Origin: Cupriavidus necator N-1
GTDB lineage: Bacteria > Pseudomonadota > Gammaproteobacteria > Burkholderiales > Burkholderiaceae
NCBI RefSeq assembly: GCF_000219215.1
Contig: NC_015723.1
Location: 1,364,001-1,428,000 of the forward strand
Direction of reading: 5' to 3'
DNA length: 64,000 nucleotides
This document shows positions 31,558 through 39,975 of the stretch, in pieces. Position numbers and translations under genes: made by a program. Each line of letters opens with the position of its first letter. Positions within the stretch are counted from its first letter, which is position 1. The notes beneath the pieces were generated by a model. It was not told the DNA's origin and made no database searches. It saw only the letters and a list, made by a program, of their open reading frames with translations.

Positions 31558-33222
31558 TCAGATATGGGAACGGCTCTGCACCACGCGGAAGCGGTTGGCG
31601 ACGAAGGCCGCATCCGACAGCGAGGCATTGGCTGCCGGGTTGGCGCCGGTGGCATGGAAGTCGCTGAACGCGGCCGACTGGTTGACGAACACGCCCCCGG
31701 TCAGGTTCAGCGACAGGGCCACGCCCGCGTCCTCGGCGGCATCGCGGATGGCCTCATTCACGCCGGCATCGGTGGTGTAGGCCGACAACGTCAGTGCGCC
31801 ATGTTCCTTCGCGCCGCGGTGCGCCAGCGCGATGCTGTGCGCGGTGTTGTCGGTGGCGACGATGAAGGAGATCGGGCCGAACAGCTCCTGCATGATCTTG
31901 CCCTCGTCGCTGGCGTCCACCTTGAGCACCAGCGGCGTGCGGATGCGCGCGCCGGGGAACTCCGGGTGCTCCAGCACGCGGCTGTCGGCGACGATCTCGC
32001 CCAGTGCGCGCGACGATTCGATGCGCTGCACCACCCCGTCGTTCTGGATCGCGCCCAGCAACTCCACCGCCTTGGCCGCATCGCTGGTGAGCCTGACCAC
32101 GCCCTCCCCGATCGCCGCGGCCACCTGGTCGAAGCTGAGGTGCCCTTCCGGCGTGTCGATGCCGTCCGTCGGCACATAGATGTTCTGCGGTGCCGTGCAC
32201 ATCTGGCCCGAGTACAGCGCCAGCGAGAACGCGATATTGCGCACCATGCCCTTGAAGTCGCCGGTGGAGTCGATCACGATCTGGTTGACGCCGGCCTTCT
32301 CGGTATAGACCTGGGCCTGGTGCGCATTGCGCTCCAGCCAGTCGCCATTGGCGCTGCTGCCGGTGAAGTCGATCAGGCGCACTTCCGGGCGCAGCGCTAG
32401 CGTGGACGCCATGCGCTCGGTCGGGTCGTTGGCCACCAGCGTGACCAGGTTGGGGTCGAAGCCGGCTTCCTGCAGCACCTCGCGCGCCACCTCGACGGTG
32501 ATCGCCAGCGGCAGGATCGCGCCCGGGTGCGGCTTGACCACCACCGCGTTGCCGGTCGCCAGGCTGGCGAACAGGCCGGGATAGCCGTTCCAGGTCGGGA
32601 AGGTGCAGCAGCCGATCACCAGGCCCACGCCGCGCGGCACCACGCTGTAGCGCTTCTCCATGCGCAGCGGCTCGTTCTTGCCCTGCGGCTTCTCCCAGAT
32701 GGCCTGCTTCGGGATGCGGCGCATCTCGTCCCAGGCGTAGGCAACGGCTTCCAGCCCGCGGTCCTGCGCGTGCGGGCCGCCGGCCTGGAAGGCCATCATG
32801 AAGGCCTGGCCGGTGGTGTGCATCACTGCGTAGGCAATCTCGAAGCTGCGGCGGTTCAGGCGCTGCAGGATTTCCAGCGACACGCCGACCCAGGCTTCCG
32901 GCCCGGCCTTGCGCCAGGCCGGCATGCCTTCGGCCACGCCGGCAAAGAGCTGGTCGAGGTCGGGCTTCGGATAGGTGATGCCCAGTTCCGCGCCGTAGGG
33001 CGAGACTTCCTTGCCCGCTTGGCCGACGGTGCCCGGCTGCGACAGCGCGAACGGGCGGTTCAGGCGGGCCTCAAACGCAGCCTTGCCGTCGGCGTTGGCG
33101 GTTTCGCCATAGACCCTGGGGCTCGGCATTTCGGTGAACGGGCTCCAGTAGCCGCGCTCGGCAATGGCTTGGGTGGCTTGTTCCAGCAGCGCCTGGTGGC
33201 GTTCAAAAAACAGATGGGACAC
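31558..33222 (-). CDS. paaN: Phenylacetate degradation protein PaaN, aldehyde dehydrogenase type
   Basis: 554 residues matching the stand-alone PaaN group of the aldehyde dehydrogenase superfamily. The N-terminus ERHQALLEQATQAIAERGYW, CTFPTWNGYPGLFAS near residue 210, FTGSSANGDW near 290 and the nucleophile region YSGQMCTAPQN near 345 are visible. It is proposed to oxidise the semialdehyde formed after ring opening, the job done in E. coli by the fused PaaZ. No PaaZ-type hydratase domain is attached, so ring hydrolysis must be supplied by another gene. Sits 58 bp after paaE in the operon. Confidence 0.88.
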   Translation of the reverse strand: MSHLFFERHQALLEQATQAIAERGYWSPFTEMPSPRVYGETANADGKAAFEARLNRPFALSQPGTVGQAGKEVSPYGAELGITYPKPDLDQLFAGVAEGMPAWRKAGPEAWVGVSLEILQRLNRRSFEIAYAVMHTTGQAFMMAFQAGGPHAQDRGLEAVAYAWDEMRRIPKQAIWEKPQGKNEPLRMEKRYSVVPRGVGLVIGCCTFPTWNGYPGLFASLATGNAVVVKPHPGAILPLAITVEVAREVLQEAGFDPNLVTLVANDPTERMASTLALRPEVRLIDFTGSSANGDWLERNAHQAQVYTEKAGVNQIVIDSTGDFKGMVRNIAFSLALYSGQMCTAPQNIYVPTDGIDTPEGHLSFDQVAAAIGEGVVRLTSDAAKAVELLGAIQNDGVVQRIESSRALGEIVADSRVLEHPEFPGARIRTPLVLKVDASDEGKIMQELFGPISFIVATDNTAHSIALAHRGAKEHGALTLSAYTTDAGVNEAIRDAAEDAGVALSLNLTGGVFVNQSAAFSDFHATGANPAANASLSDAAFVANRFRVVQSRSHI

Positions 33223-33280
33223 GGCTTGCTCCGGGGGCAGAATGATTTGTGTATGGGTCGGGACGGCAGCAGGAAACGCC

Positions 33281-34357
33281 TCAGGTTTCCTGGTCGAAGT
33301 CGATCACCAGCTTGTCGCTGACGGCGTAGCTCTGGCAGCTGAGGATGAAGCCGCGCGCGACTTCGTAGTCCTCCAGCGCAAAGTTGACGTCCATGTCGAC
33401 CTCGCCTTCGATGCGCTTGCAGCGGCAGGTCGAGCAGACCCCGCCCTTGCATGAGTAAGGCAGCTCGATGCCTTGCGCCAGCGCGGCATCCAGCACCGTC
33501 TCCTTGTTCTTCTCCAGCGTGAAGGAACGCGTGCGGCCGTCCTGGATCACCGTCACCTCGCACTGCTGCTGACCCACCTGCTTGTGCGCATGCGCGGCCG
33601 GGCGTGCCGAGGGGATGCTGGTGGCAAACAGCTCGCGCTTGATGCGGGCCTTGTCCACGCCGTTGTCGAGCAGCGCCTGCGACACCTCCTCCATCATCGA
33701 ATGCGGGCCGCAGATAAAGGCGATGTCGATGTCCTGCGGCTTGACCCAGTGCTTGAGCAAGGCATTGACCTTCTCGCCGTCGATGCGGCCGTTGAAGAGG
33801 TCGATATCCAGCTGCTCGCGGCTGAGCACGAACACCAGGTTGAAGCGCTGCAGGTAGGTGTCCTTCAGGTCTTCCAGCTCTTCCTTGAACAACACGGAAG
33901 ACGAGGCGCGGTTGCCGTAGAACAGCGTGAAGCGGCTTTCCGGCTCGGCCTGTAGCGTGGTCTTGATGATCGACAGCATCGGCGTGATGCCGCTGCCGGC
34001 GGCAAATGCCACGTAGTGCCTCGCTTGCGCGGCAGACAGCGGCACGTGGAAGTGGCCGGATGGCGGCATCACCTCCAGCTTCATGCCGGGCTGCAGCTGT
34101 TCGTTGGCCCAGTTCGAGAACAGGCCGCCGTCGACGCGCTTGATCGCCACGCGCAGCTGCGCGTCCTGCACCGCCGAGCAGATCGAGTACGAGCGGCGCA
34201 CGTCCTCGCCGCCGATGCCGGTGCGCAGCGTCAGGTGCTGGCCCTGGATGTATCGGTAGGTGTCGGCCAGTTCATCCGGCACGGCAAAGGTCACGGCCAC
34301 GGCATCGCGGGTTTCGCGGGTGACCGAGGCCACGGTCAGTTCATGGAATTTGCTCAT
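33281..34357 (-). CDS. paaE: Phenylacetyl-CoA epoxidase reductase subunit
   Basis: 358 residues. The N-terminal FAD-binding barrel has RRSYSICS near residue 54. A NAD(P)H-binding domain (FAAGSGITPMLSI) follows. The C-terminal plant-type ferredoxin domain has CKGGVCSTCRC and a fourth Cys in ILSCQSY. It passes electrons from NADPH to the di-iron PaaA subunit for 1,2-epoxidation of phenylacetyl-CoA. Starts 19 bp after paaD in the order A-B-C-D-E. Confidence 0.94.
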   Translation of the reverse strand: MSKFHELTVASVTRETRDAVAVTFAVPDELADTYRYIQGQHLTLRTGIGGEDVRRSYSICSAVQDAQLRVAIKRVDGGLFSNWANEQLQPGMKLEVMPPSGHFHVPLSAAQARHYVAFAAGSGITPMLSIIKTTLQAEPESRFTLFYGNRASSSVLFKEELEDLKDTYLQRFNLVFVLSREQLDIDLFNGRIDGEKVNALLKHWVKPQDIDIAFICGPHSMMEEVSQALLDNGVDKARIKRELFATSIPSARPAAHAHKQVGQQQCEVTVIQDGRTRSFTLEKNKETVLDAALAQGIELPYSCKGGVCSTCRCKRIEGEVDMDVNFALEDYEVARGFILSCQSYAVSDKLVIDFDQET

Positions 34358-34376
34358 CTCACTACCCCGGTCAGGT

Positions 34377-34892
34377 TCAGTGCGCCTTGAAGTAATCGAA
34401 CGGTTCCTTGCAGTCGCCGCAGCGGTACAGGGCCTTGCAGGCGGTCGAGCCGAACTGGCTGACCAGCCGCGTGTGCCGCGAGCCGCAGTGCGGGCAGGCC
34501 ACCACCAGCGCAGGCGCCACCTTGCGGCTGATGCCGCTGATGTCGATCACCTGCTGGGCCGGCGGCGCAATGCCGTAGCCGCCCAGGCTGGCCTTGCCGC
34601 GCGGCGTCATCCAGTCGGTGGTCCAGGCCGGCGCCAGCTGCGTCCGCACGCGCACGCTGGCGATGCCCTGCGCGGCCAGCGTGCGCTCGATCTCCTCCCG
34701 GATCACGGTCATGGCCGGGCAGCCGGAGTACGTCGGGGTGATGGTGACGATGCAGGCGTCGTCCTCCCATGCCACGTCGCGCACGATGCCCAGATCCACC
34801 ACCGAGATCACCGGGATCTCGGGATCGGGCACCGTATCGAGCCAGGTCCAGACCTGCCCGATGGCCGGGCGTGCGATGGCTTGCGCAGTCAT
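34377..34892 (-). CDS. paaD: Phenylacetate pathway iron-sulfur assembly-like protein
   Basis: 171 residues from ATG 34892, with GGTGA upstream; the frame extends further 5' but inside paaC. A DUF59/MIP18 domain (VPDPEIPVISVVDLGIV, TPTYSGCPAM) is followed by a C-terminal zinc-binding-like module with CPHCGS and CGDC. PaaD is needed for epoxidase function, probably in cluster assembly or maturation, but is not a catalytic subunit. It begins 5 bp after paaC. Confidence 0.92.
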   Translation of the reverse strand: MTAQAIARPAIGQVWTWLDTVPDPEIPVISVVDLGIVRDVAWEDDACIVTITPTYSGCPAMTVIREEIERTLAAQGIASVRVRTQLAPAWTTDWMTPRGKASLGGYGIAPPAQQVIDISGISRKVAPALVVACPHCGSRHTRLVSQFGSTACKALYRCGDCKEPFDYFKAH

Positions 34893-34897
34893 GGCGT

Positions 34898-35653
34898 TCA
34901 CCAGCTGGCGCCCGGATAGGCGCGCTGCAGGAATTGCATTTCGGCCAGCAGGTAGCCGAGGTGTTCGGTATGGCGGCCGTGGCGGCCGCCGCTCTGCGAC
35001 CACGTCCCGGCAGGCAATTGCAGCGTGGCTTCTTCCAGCACTGCGGCCACGTGGCGCTGCCACGGTTCGGCCAGTGATGCGGGGTCGGGCACCACGCCGT
35101 CCTGCACCAGCGCGGCGTCGCCCGCGTCGGACTCGAACAGCTCACCGCTGAACATCCACAGGTCGTCGAAGGCATCCTGCATGCGGCGGTGGCTCTCTTC
35201 GCTGCCGTCGCCCAGGCGCACCACCAGGTCGGCGCTGCGGCGCACGTGATAGGTCACTTCCTTGAGCGACTTGGCGGCGATCTCCGCGATGCGAGCATCG
35301 GTCGAGCGCTGCAGCCCGTCGAGCAGGAAGTAGTGCCAGGTGTCGAACAGGAACTGCCGCGCCAGCGTATCGGCATAGCTGCCGTTAGGCTGCTCCGCAA
35401 GCAGCAGGTTGCGGAACTGGTGCGCGTCGCGCAGGTAGGCCAGCTGGTCGGCGGTGCGGCCGGCGCCCTCCACTTCCGCGGCGTAGCCCAGCCACAGCCG
35501 GGTCTGGCCGATCAGGTCGAGCGCGACATTGGTCAGCGCGATGTCCTCTTCCAGCGCCGGGCCGCGGCCGCACCATTCCGACAGGCGCTGGCCGAGGACT
35601 AGCGTGGAATCGCCGAGGCGCAGCAGGTATTCGAGCTTGTGGTTGTCCATCAT
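34898..35653 (-). CDS. paaC: Phenylacetyl-CoA epoxidase structural subunit
   Basis: 251 residues, all-helical ferritin-like. Characteristic stretches: YLLRLGDSTLVLGQRLSEWCG at the N-terminus (quoted in part), ALDLIGQTRLWL near residue 48 and YHVRRSADLVVRLGDG near 135. PaaC pairs with PaaA in the epoxidase and has lost the di-iron site (family knowledge). MM start; 10 bp after paaB. Confidence 0.93.
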   Translation of the reverse strand: MMDNHKLEYLLRLGDSTLVLGQRLSEWCGRGPALEEDIALTNVALDLIGQTRLWLGYAAEVEGAGRTADQLAYLRDAHQFRNLLLAEQPNGSYADTLARQFLFDTWHYFLLDGLQRSTDARIAEIAAKSLKEVTYHVRRSADLVVRLGDGSEESHRRMQDAFDDLWMFSGELFESDAGDAALVQDGVVPDPASLAEPWQRHVAAVLEEATLQLPAGTWSQSGGRHGRHTEHLGYLLAEMQFLQRAYPGASW

Positions 35654-35663
35654 GCGGGCCGTA

Positions 35664-35945
35664 TCAGATGTGCTTGACGGCTTCCGGCATCGGGAAGAAC
35701 GTCGGGTGGCGGTAGACCTTGCTGTTGGCCGGCTCGAACAGCGGGCCCTTGTCGCCGGGGCTGCTGGCGACCACGTCGCCGGCCTTCACCACCCAGACGC
35801 TGACGCCTTCGTTGCGGCGCGTGTAGACGTCGCGCGCGTTATTGATCGCCATTTCGCCGTCCGGCGCGTGCAGGCTGCCCACGTGCTTGTGGGCCAGGCC
35901 GTGCTGGCTGCGGATAAAGATCTCCCAAAGCGGCCACTCTTTCAT
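35664..35945 (-). CDS. paaB: Phenylacetyl-CoA epoxidase subunit B
   Basis: 93 residues from ATG 35945, with AGGAGG five bases upstream, preferred over a start 6 codons earlier. The sequence KEWPLWEIFIRSQHGLAHKH and the VYTRRNEGVSVWVV core are diagnostic. This small subunit bridges the PaaAC heterodimers in the epoxidase complex. It lies 54 bp downstream of paaA. Confidence 0.93.
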   Translation of the reverse strand: MKEWPLWEIFIRSQHGLAHKHVGSLHAPDGEMAINNARDVYTRRNEGVSVWVVKAGDVVASSPGDKGPLFEPANSKVYRHPTFFPMPEAVKHI

Positions 35946-35999
35946 GGCAACCTCCTGTGTCATTGCGTTGGATGGATGGCGGCGCCGCGCGCCGCGGTG

Positions 36000-36986
36000 T
36001 CAGGCGGCGGCCCGCTGCGCCTGCTTGTCGGCGTGGGTCACCAGGGCATCGCGGAACCACGCGCCCTCTTCCCAGGCCTTGACGCGGGTGCGCAGGCGGT
36101 CGCGGTTGCACGGGCCGTTGCCCTGGATGACGTTGTAGAACTCGGACCAGTCGATCTCGCCGAAGTCATAGTGGCCGCGCTCCTCGTTCCACTTCAGCTC
36201 GGGATCGGGAATGACCAAACCCAGGTACTCGGCCTGCGGCACGGTCTGGTCGACCATCTTCTGGCGCAGCTCGTCGTTGGAGAACAGCTTGATGCGCCAT
36301 TGCATGGATTGCGCGCTGTTGGGCGAATCGCCGTCGGACGGGCCGAACATCATCAACGCCGGCCACCACCAGCGGTTCAGCGCGTCCTGCGCCATCTGCT
36401 TCTGCTCGGGCGTGCCGTTGCACAACGACAGCAGGATGTCGTAGCCCTGGCGCTGGTGGAACGACTCTTCCTTGCACACGCGCACCATGGCGCGCGCATA
36501 CGGGCCAAACGAGCAGCGGCACAGCGGCACCTGGTTGATGATGGCCGAGCCGTCGACCAGCCAGCCGATCATGCCGATATCGGCCCAGCTCAGCGTCGGG
36601 TAGTTGAAGATGCTGGAATACTTGGCCTTGCCGGTGTGCAGGTCGCCCAGCATCTGGTCGCGCGACACGCCCAGCGTCTCGGCCGCGCTGTAGAGATACA
36701 GGCCATGGCCGGCCTCATCCTGGATCTTGGCCAGCAAGACTGCCTTGCGCTCTAGCGTCGGCGCGCGGGTGACCCAGTTGCCTTCCGGCAGCTGGCCCAC
36801 GATTTCCGAATGCGCATGCTGTGAGATCTGGCGGACCAGGGTCTTGCGATAGGCCTCGGGCATCCAGTCCTTGGCCTCGATCTTGATCCCGGCATCCACG
36901 CGCGCCTGGAACTCGCGTTCCTGCGGCTCCATTTCTTCCATGGCGCGAAGCCTCGTCGCTCCTGTCTCCACCAGCTGTGCGTACAT
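36000..36986 (-). CDS. paaA: Phenylacetyl-CoA epoxidase catalytic subunit
   Basis: 328 residues from ATG 36986 (GGAG upstream). Ferritin-like di-iron oxygenase subunit: ExxH motifs [10 protein letters not shown] near residue 92 and [12 protein letters not shown] near 170 provide iron ligands. [11 protein letters not shown] and the final [14 protein letters not shown] are family hallmarks. It inserts an oxygen atom into the ring of phenylacetyl-CoA to give the 1,2-epoxide. First gene of the paa operon, transcribed divergently from paaX across a 131-bp control region. Confidence 0.95.
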   Translation of the reverse strand: MYAQLVETGATRLRAMEEMEPQEREFQARVDAGIKIEAKDWMPEAYRKTLVRQISQHAHSEIVGQLPEGNWVTRAPTLERKAVLLAKIQDEAGHGLYLYSAAETLGVSRDQMLGDLHTGKAKYSSIFNYPTLSWADIGMIGWLVDGSAIINQVPLCRCSFGPYARAMVRVCKEESFHQRQGYDILLSLCNGTPEQKQMAQDALNRWWWPALMMFGPSDGDSPNSAQSMQWRIKLFSNDELRQKMVDQTVPQAEYLGLVIPDPELKWNEERGHYDFGEIDWSEFYNVIQGNGPCNRDRLRTRVKAWEEGAWFRDALVTHADKQAQRAAA

Positions 36987-37054
36987 CCTTTGCTCCGCTC
37001 TTGGTTGCTCTGAATCGGGGTCTTGACCTGCATCAACATCATCAGTTGCAACGG

Positions 37055-37102
37055 ATGGTAGTGATACAATTTGATTCAATCAATCGGCGTTTGTGTATCA
37101 CT
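37055..37102. promoter_or_regulatory. Divergent paaA/paaX promoters with PaaX-type operator
   Basis: A perfect 9-bp inverted repeat, AGTGATACA (37060-37068) and TGTATCACT (37094-37102), encloses a second palindrome TTGATT-C-AATCAA (37071-37083). The inner arms double as -35 boxes on each strand. On the minus strand TTGATT-N17-TACCAT (37083 to 37055) points to paaA. On the plus strand TTGATT-N17-TGTATC (37071 to 37099) points to paaX. A repressor at the outer arms would cover both -10 regions, consistent with PaaX repression relieved by phenylacetyl-CoA. Confidence 0.65.
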
Positions 37103-37117
37103 TAAAGGGGCAGGCCA

Positions 37118-38059
37118 ATGGCGACGTCAGGCACCGATCCGGTTTCTCCGCGCGTGGCGCGGTTGGCACGCGGGCTGAAGCTGGGCGCCAATTCCATGCT
37201 GGTGACCTTGTTCGGCGATGTGGTGGCGCCGCGGCCCCAGGCCATCTGGCTGGGCAGCCTGATCCGGCTGGCGGCGCCGTTTGGCATCAATGACCGGCTG
37301 GTGCGAACCGCCACCTTCCGCCTTACCGCCGACGACTGGCTGGCCGCTACCAGGATCGGGCGGCGCAGCTACTACGGGCTGTCTGACGCCGGTTTGCAGC
37401 GTGTACTGCACGCCGGCAAGCGCATCTACGCCGGTGAGGCATCCGAATGGGACGGCCGCTGGACCCTGGTGATGGTGCGCGGTGACGTACGCGCCACGGT
37501 CCGGCAGAAGCTGAAGCGGGAATTGCTGTGGGAGGGCTTCGGCGCCATTGCGCCAGGGGTGATGGCCCACCCCAATGCGGACCTCGCCTCGCTGCGCGAA
37601 ATCATCCAGGCCGCGCGCGCGCAGGACGATGTGGCGGTGATGGAGGCAAGCAGCCTCGAGGCGTTTTCCATCCGGCCACTGCAGGCGCTGATGCACCAGA
37701 CCTTCAAGCTCGGCGACGTGGCCGCTGCCTGGCAGGCACTGCTGCGCCGCTTTACGCCGCTGGCCGAAGAGCCGGCCGGGCTTGCTCCGGCCGATGCCTT
37801 CTTCGTGCGGACGCTGCTGGTGCATGAATACCGGCGCGTGCTGCTGCGCGACCCCAACCTGCCTGAAGCGATGCTGCCGCAAGACTGGCCCGGCCGCACC
37901 GCGCGCGGCTTGTGCCACACCCTGTATGGGGCGTTGCTCGACGCCAGCGAAGACTACCTGCACCGCGTGGTGGAAGCGGCGGACGGTTCGCTGCAGGATG
38001 CCAACCGGAGCCTGCGCCTACGCTTTGGGGCCGGCGCGCAGGCGGCCGGCGGCAATTAG
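37118..38059 (+). CDS. paaX: PaaX family transcriptional repressor
   Basis: 313 residues. The N-terminal winged helix has ARGLKLGANSMLVTLFGD and LAAPFGINDRLVRTATFRL; a central Cas2-like alpha/beta domain has DGRWTLVMVRGDV; a helical C-terminal domain follows, with RTLLVHEYRRVLLRDPNLP. This matches PaaX, the phenylacetyl-CoA-responsive repressor of paa genes. The ATG at 37118 has AAAGGGGCAGG upstream. Divergent from paaA with a shared palindromic control region. Many Burkholderiaceae use the TetR-type PaaR instead, so a PaaX here is worth noting. Confidence 0.9.
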   Translation: MATSGTDPVSPRVARLARGLKLGANSMLVTLFGDVVAPRPQAIWLGSLIRLAAPFGINDRLVRTATFRLTADDWLAATRIGRRSYYGLSDAGLQRVLHAGKRIYAGEASEWDGRWTLVMVRGDVRATVRQKLKRELLWEGFGAIAPGVMAHPNADLASLREIIQAARAQDDVAVMEASSLEAFSIRPLQALMHQTFKLGDVAAAWQALLRRFTPLAEEPAGLAPADAFFVRTLLVHEYRRVLLRDPNLPEAMLPQDWPGRTARGLCHTLYGALLDASEDYLHRVVEAADGSLQDANRSLRLRFGAGAQAAGGN

Positions 38060-38083
38060 CCGGGCATCGGGGGAATCCCGGCT
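38058..38083. terminator. Hairpin between convergent paaX and acdS
   Basis: AGCCGGG (38058-38064) and CCCGGCT (38077-38083), perfect 7-bp arms, start at the paaX stop codon and lie in the 42-bp gap before the end of acdS. No T-run is seen on either side. Possible weak bidirectional terminator. Confidence 0.4.
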
Positions 38084-38101
38084 GCGAGACTGTGCACGGA
38101 A

Positions 38102-39118
38102 TCACCCGTCCTTGAAGAGGAAGCTGTAGGCGTTCAGCGCCGGCACCCCGCCCAGGTGAGCAAAGAGGACTTTCGATCCTTGCGGAAACTCGCCGCGACG
38201 GACCATGTCGATCATGCCCTGCATGGACTTGCCCTCATAGACCGGGTCGGTCATCATGCCTTCCAGCCTGGCGCTGAGGCGGATGGCTTCCAGGGTGCCC
38301 GCCGAAGGCAGGCCGTATTCGGGGCCGCCATAGCGGGTGTCCAGCACCACGTCCGCTTCAGTGATGTCGCGGCCGAGGCCGACCAGCTCCGCGGTATGGC
38401 GTGCGATGCGCAGGATCTGCGCGCGCGTCGGTTCCGGCCTGGCCGATGCATCGATGCCGATGACCCGGTCCGCACGGCCGTCGGCAGCGAATCCCACCAC
38501 CATGCCCGCCTGGGTGCTGCCGGTGACCGAGCAGACGACGATGTAGTCGAAGCTGAAGCCGAGCTCGGCTTCCTGCTCCCGGACTTCCTCGGCGAACCCT
38601 ACGTAGCCGAGACCGCCGAGCGGGTGCTCCGAGCAGCCTGCCGGAATCGGGTAGGGCTTGCCGCCCGCCTTGCGCACGCTCTCCATGGCATCTTCCCAGC
38701 TTGGGCGAATGCCGATGTCAAACCCTTCGCTGACCAGGCGCACGTCGGCCCCCATGATGCGCGACATCTGGATGTTGCCCACGCGGTCATAGACCGCGTC
38801 TGAGTAGTTGACCCAGTTCTCCTGCACCAGCACGCACTTCAGCCCCAGGTGGGCCGCGATGGCGGCAACCTGGCGCGTGTGGTTCGACTGGATCCCGCCG
38901 ATCGAGACCAGCGTATCGGCGCCCTGCGCCAGGACGTCGGGAATGACGTATTCGAGCTTGCGCGTCTTGTTGCCGCCAAAGGCAAGGCCGCTGTTGCAGT
39001 CCTCGCGCTTGGCATAGAGCTCGACCTTGCCACCCAGGCTTTCGCTCAGCCGCGATAGCGGATGGATCGGCGTCGGGCCGAAGGTCAGGGAATGACGCGG
39101 AAATTGCTTCAGGTTCAT
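38102..39118 (-). CDS. acdS: 1-Aminocyclopropane-1-carboxylate deaminase
   Basis: 338 residues, the exact length of canonical AcdS. PLP Lys51 (GGNKTRK), Ser78 (GGIQSNH), Tyr294, and the pair Glu295 and Leu322 that separates true ACC deaminases from D-cysteine desulfhydrases are all in place by direct counting. The enzyme splits the plant ethylene precursor ACC to 2-oxobutanoate and ammonia in the cytoplasm, a trait of plant-associated bacteria. ATG 39118 was chosen over an upstream in-frame start. Divergent from an Lrp-type regulator, 192 bp away. Confidence 0.95.
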   Translation of the reverse strand: MNLKQFPRHSLTFGPTPIHPLSRLSESLGGKVELYAKREDCNSGLAFGGNKTRKLEYVIPDVLAQGADTLVSIGGIQSNHTRQVAAIAAHLGLKCVLVQENWVNYSDAVYDRVGNIQMSRIMGADVRLVSEGFDIGIRPSWEDAMESVRKAGGKPYPIPAGCSEHPLGGLGYVGFAEEVREQEAELGFSFDYIVVCSVTGSTQAGMVVGFAADGRADRVIGIDASARPEPTRAQILRIARHTAELVGLGRDITEADVVLDTRYGGPEYGLPSAGTLEAIRLSARLEGMMTDPVYEGKSMQGMIDMVRRGEFPQGSKVLFAHLGGVPALNAYSFLFKDG

Positions 39119-39310
39119 GACTGGCTCCAGGTTGTGGTTGGCATGCGGGCGCCCGGCAGCCGCAAAGCCCGGCATTCGCACGGAAGCTGCGCGACGCCGC
39201 ATCTGGAATCATCATAAGAACGCTGGGACGAAAGGTGCTTGCAAAGATCTGCGAGTTCTTGCACGATAAAAAGGCCGGAAGCACCAGAAAATTCTCTTTA
39301 TTCCGTAGAA

Positions 39311-39826
39311 ATGGCCACATCCAGAATAAAATTTCGTACGAAATCCGAGACCTCCCCGCAGCCCGCGCCGGTGCTGGATCGCACGGACAAGGCCATCCTC
39401 CGCGCCTTGCAGCGCGATGCATCCATCTCCAACCTGGCCCTGGCGGCCAAGGTCAGCCTCAGCCCGCCCGCATGCCTGCGCCGCGTGGAACGCCTGAAGG
39501 CGGATGGCCTGATCCGCGGCGTCGTGGCGCTGCTGAACCCGGCTCCCCTGGACGCGGGGATGCTGGTCATCATCGGGGTCGTGCTGGACAGGTCCACGCC
39601 CGAGTCGTTCGCCGCCTTTGAGAAAGCGGCGCAGAAGGTGTCAGGCTGCATGGAATGCCATGAAGTCACCGGCGAGTTCGACTACATCATGATGCTCAGG
39701 ACGAAGGACAGCGAGAGCTTCAACCGCCTCCACGCGGAGCAGTTGCTCTATCTGCCGGGCGTGCGGCAGATTCGCTCGTTCATGGTGCTCAAGCAGGTGC
39801 TGTCGACGACGCAGTTTCCGATTTGA
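39311..39826 (+). CDS. acdR: Lrp/AsnC family regulator of ACC deaminase
   Basis: 171 residues from ATG 39311; the frame continues 24 codons upstream but without better support. An N-terminal basic tail (ATSRIKFRTK) precedes the helix-turn-helix (ALQRDASISNLALAAKVSLS, quoted in part). The C-terminal RAM domain (GVVLDRSTPESFAAFEK, CHEVTGEFDYIMML) is an alpha/beta sandwich for ligand binding and oligomerisation. Divergent placement next to acdS is the classic acdR arrangement, where it activates acdS in the presence of ACC. Confidence 0.88.
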   Translation: MATSRIKFRTKSETSPQPAPVLDRTDKAILRALQRDASISNLALAAKVSLSPPACLRRVERLKADGLIRGVVALLNPAPLDAGMLVIIGVVLDRSTPESFAAFEKAAQKVSGCMECHEVTGEFDYIMMLRTKDSESFNRLHAEQLLYLPGVRQIRSFMVLKQVLSTTQFPI

Positions 39827-39899
39827 GGATCGGGCTGGATCCGGCTGCGCGGACGAAGAGAGGAGACAGGGGGAAATTCGGGGGCCTGGGGCGAAGCAG

Positions 39900-39927
39900 A
39901 ACCCCCGGCGCCGTTGCTGCCGGGGTT
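39900..39927. terminator. Hairpin downstream of acdR
   Basis: AACCCCCGGC pairs with GCCGGGGTT (one extra C bulged) around a 9-nt loop, 74 bp after acdR and 50 bp before the end of the convergent dehydrogenase gene. A strong GC stem; the T-run is weak. Likely terminator for one or both genes. Confidence 0.5.
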
Positions 39928-39975
39928 CCATCCGGCCAGCCCCTTGAATGTTGGGGCTGGCGCGCAGTCCATCGC

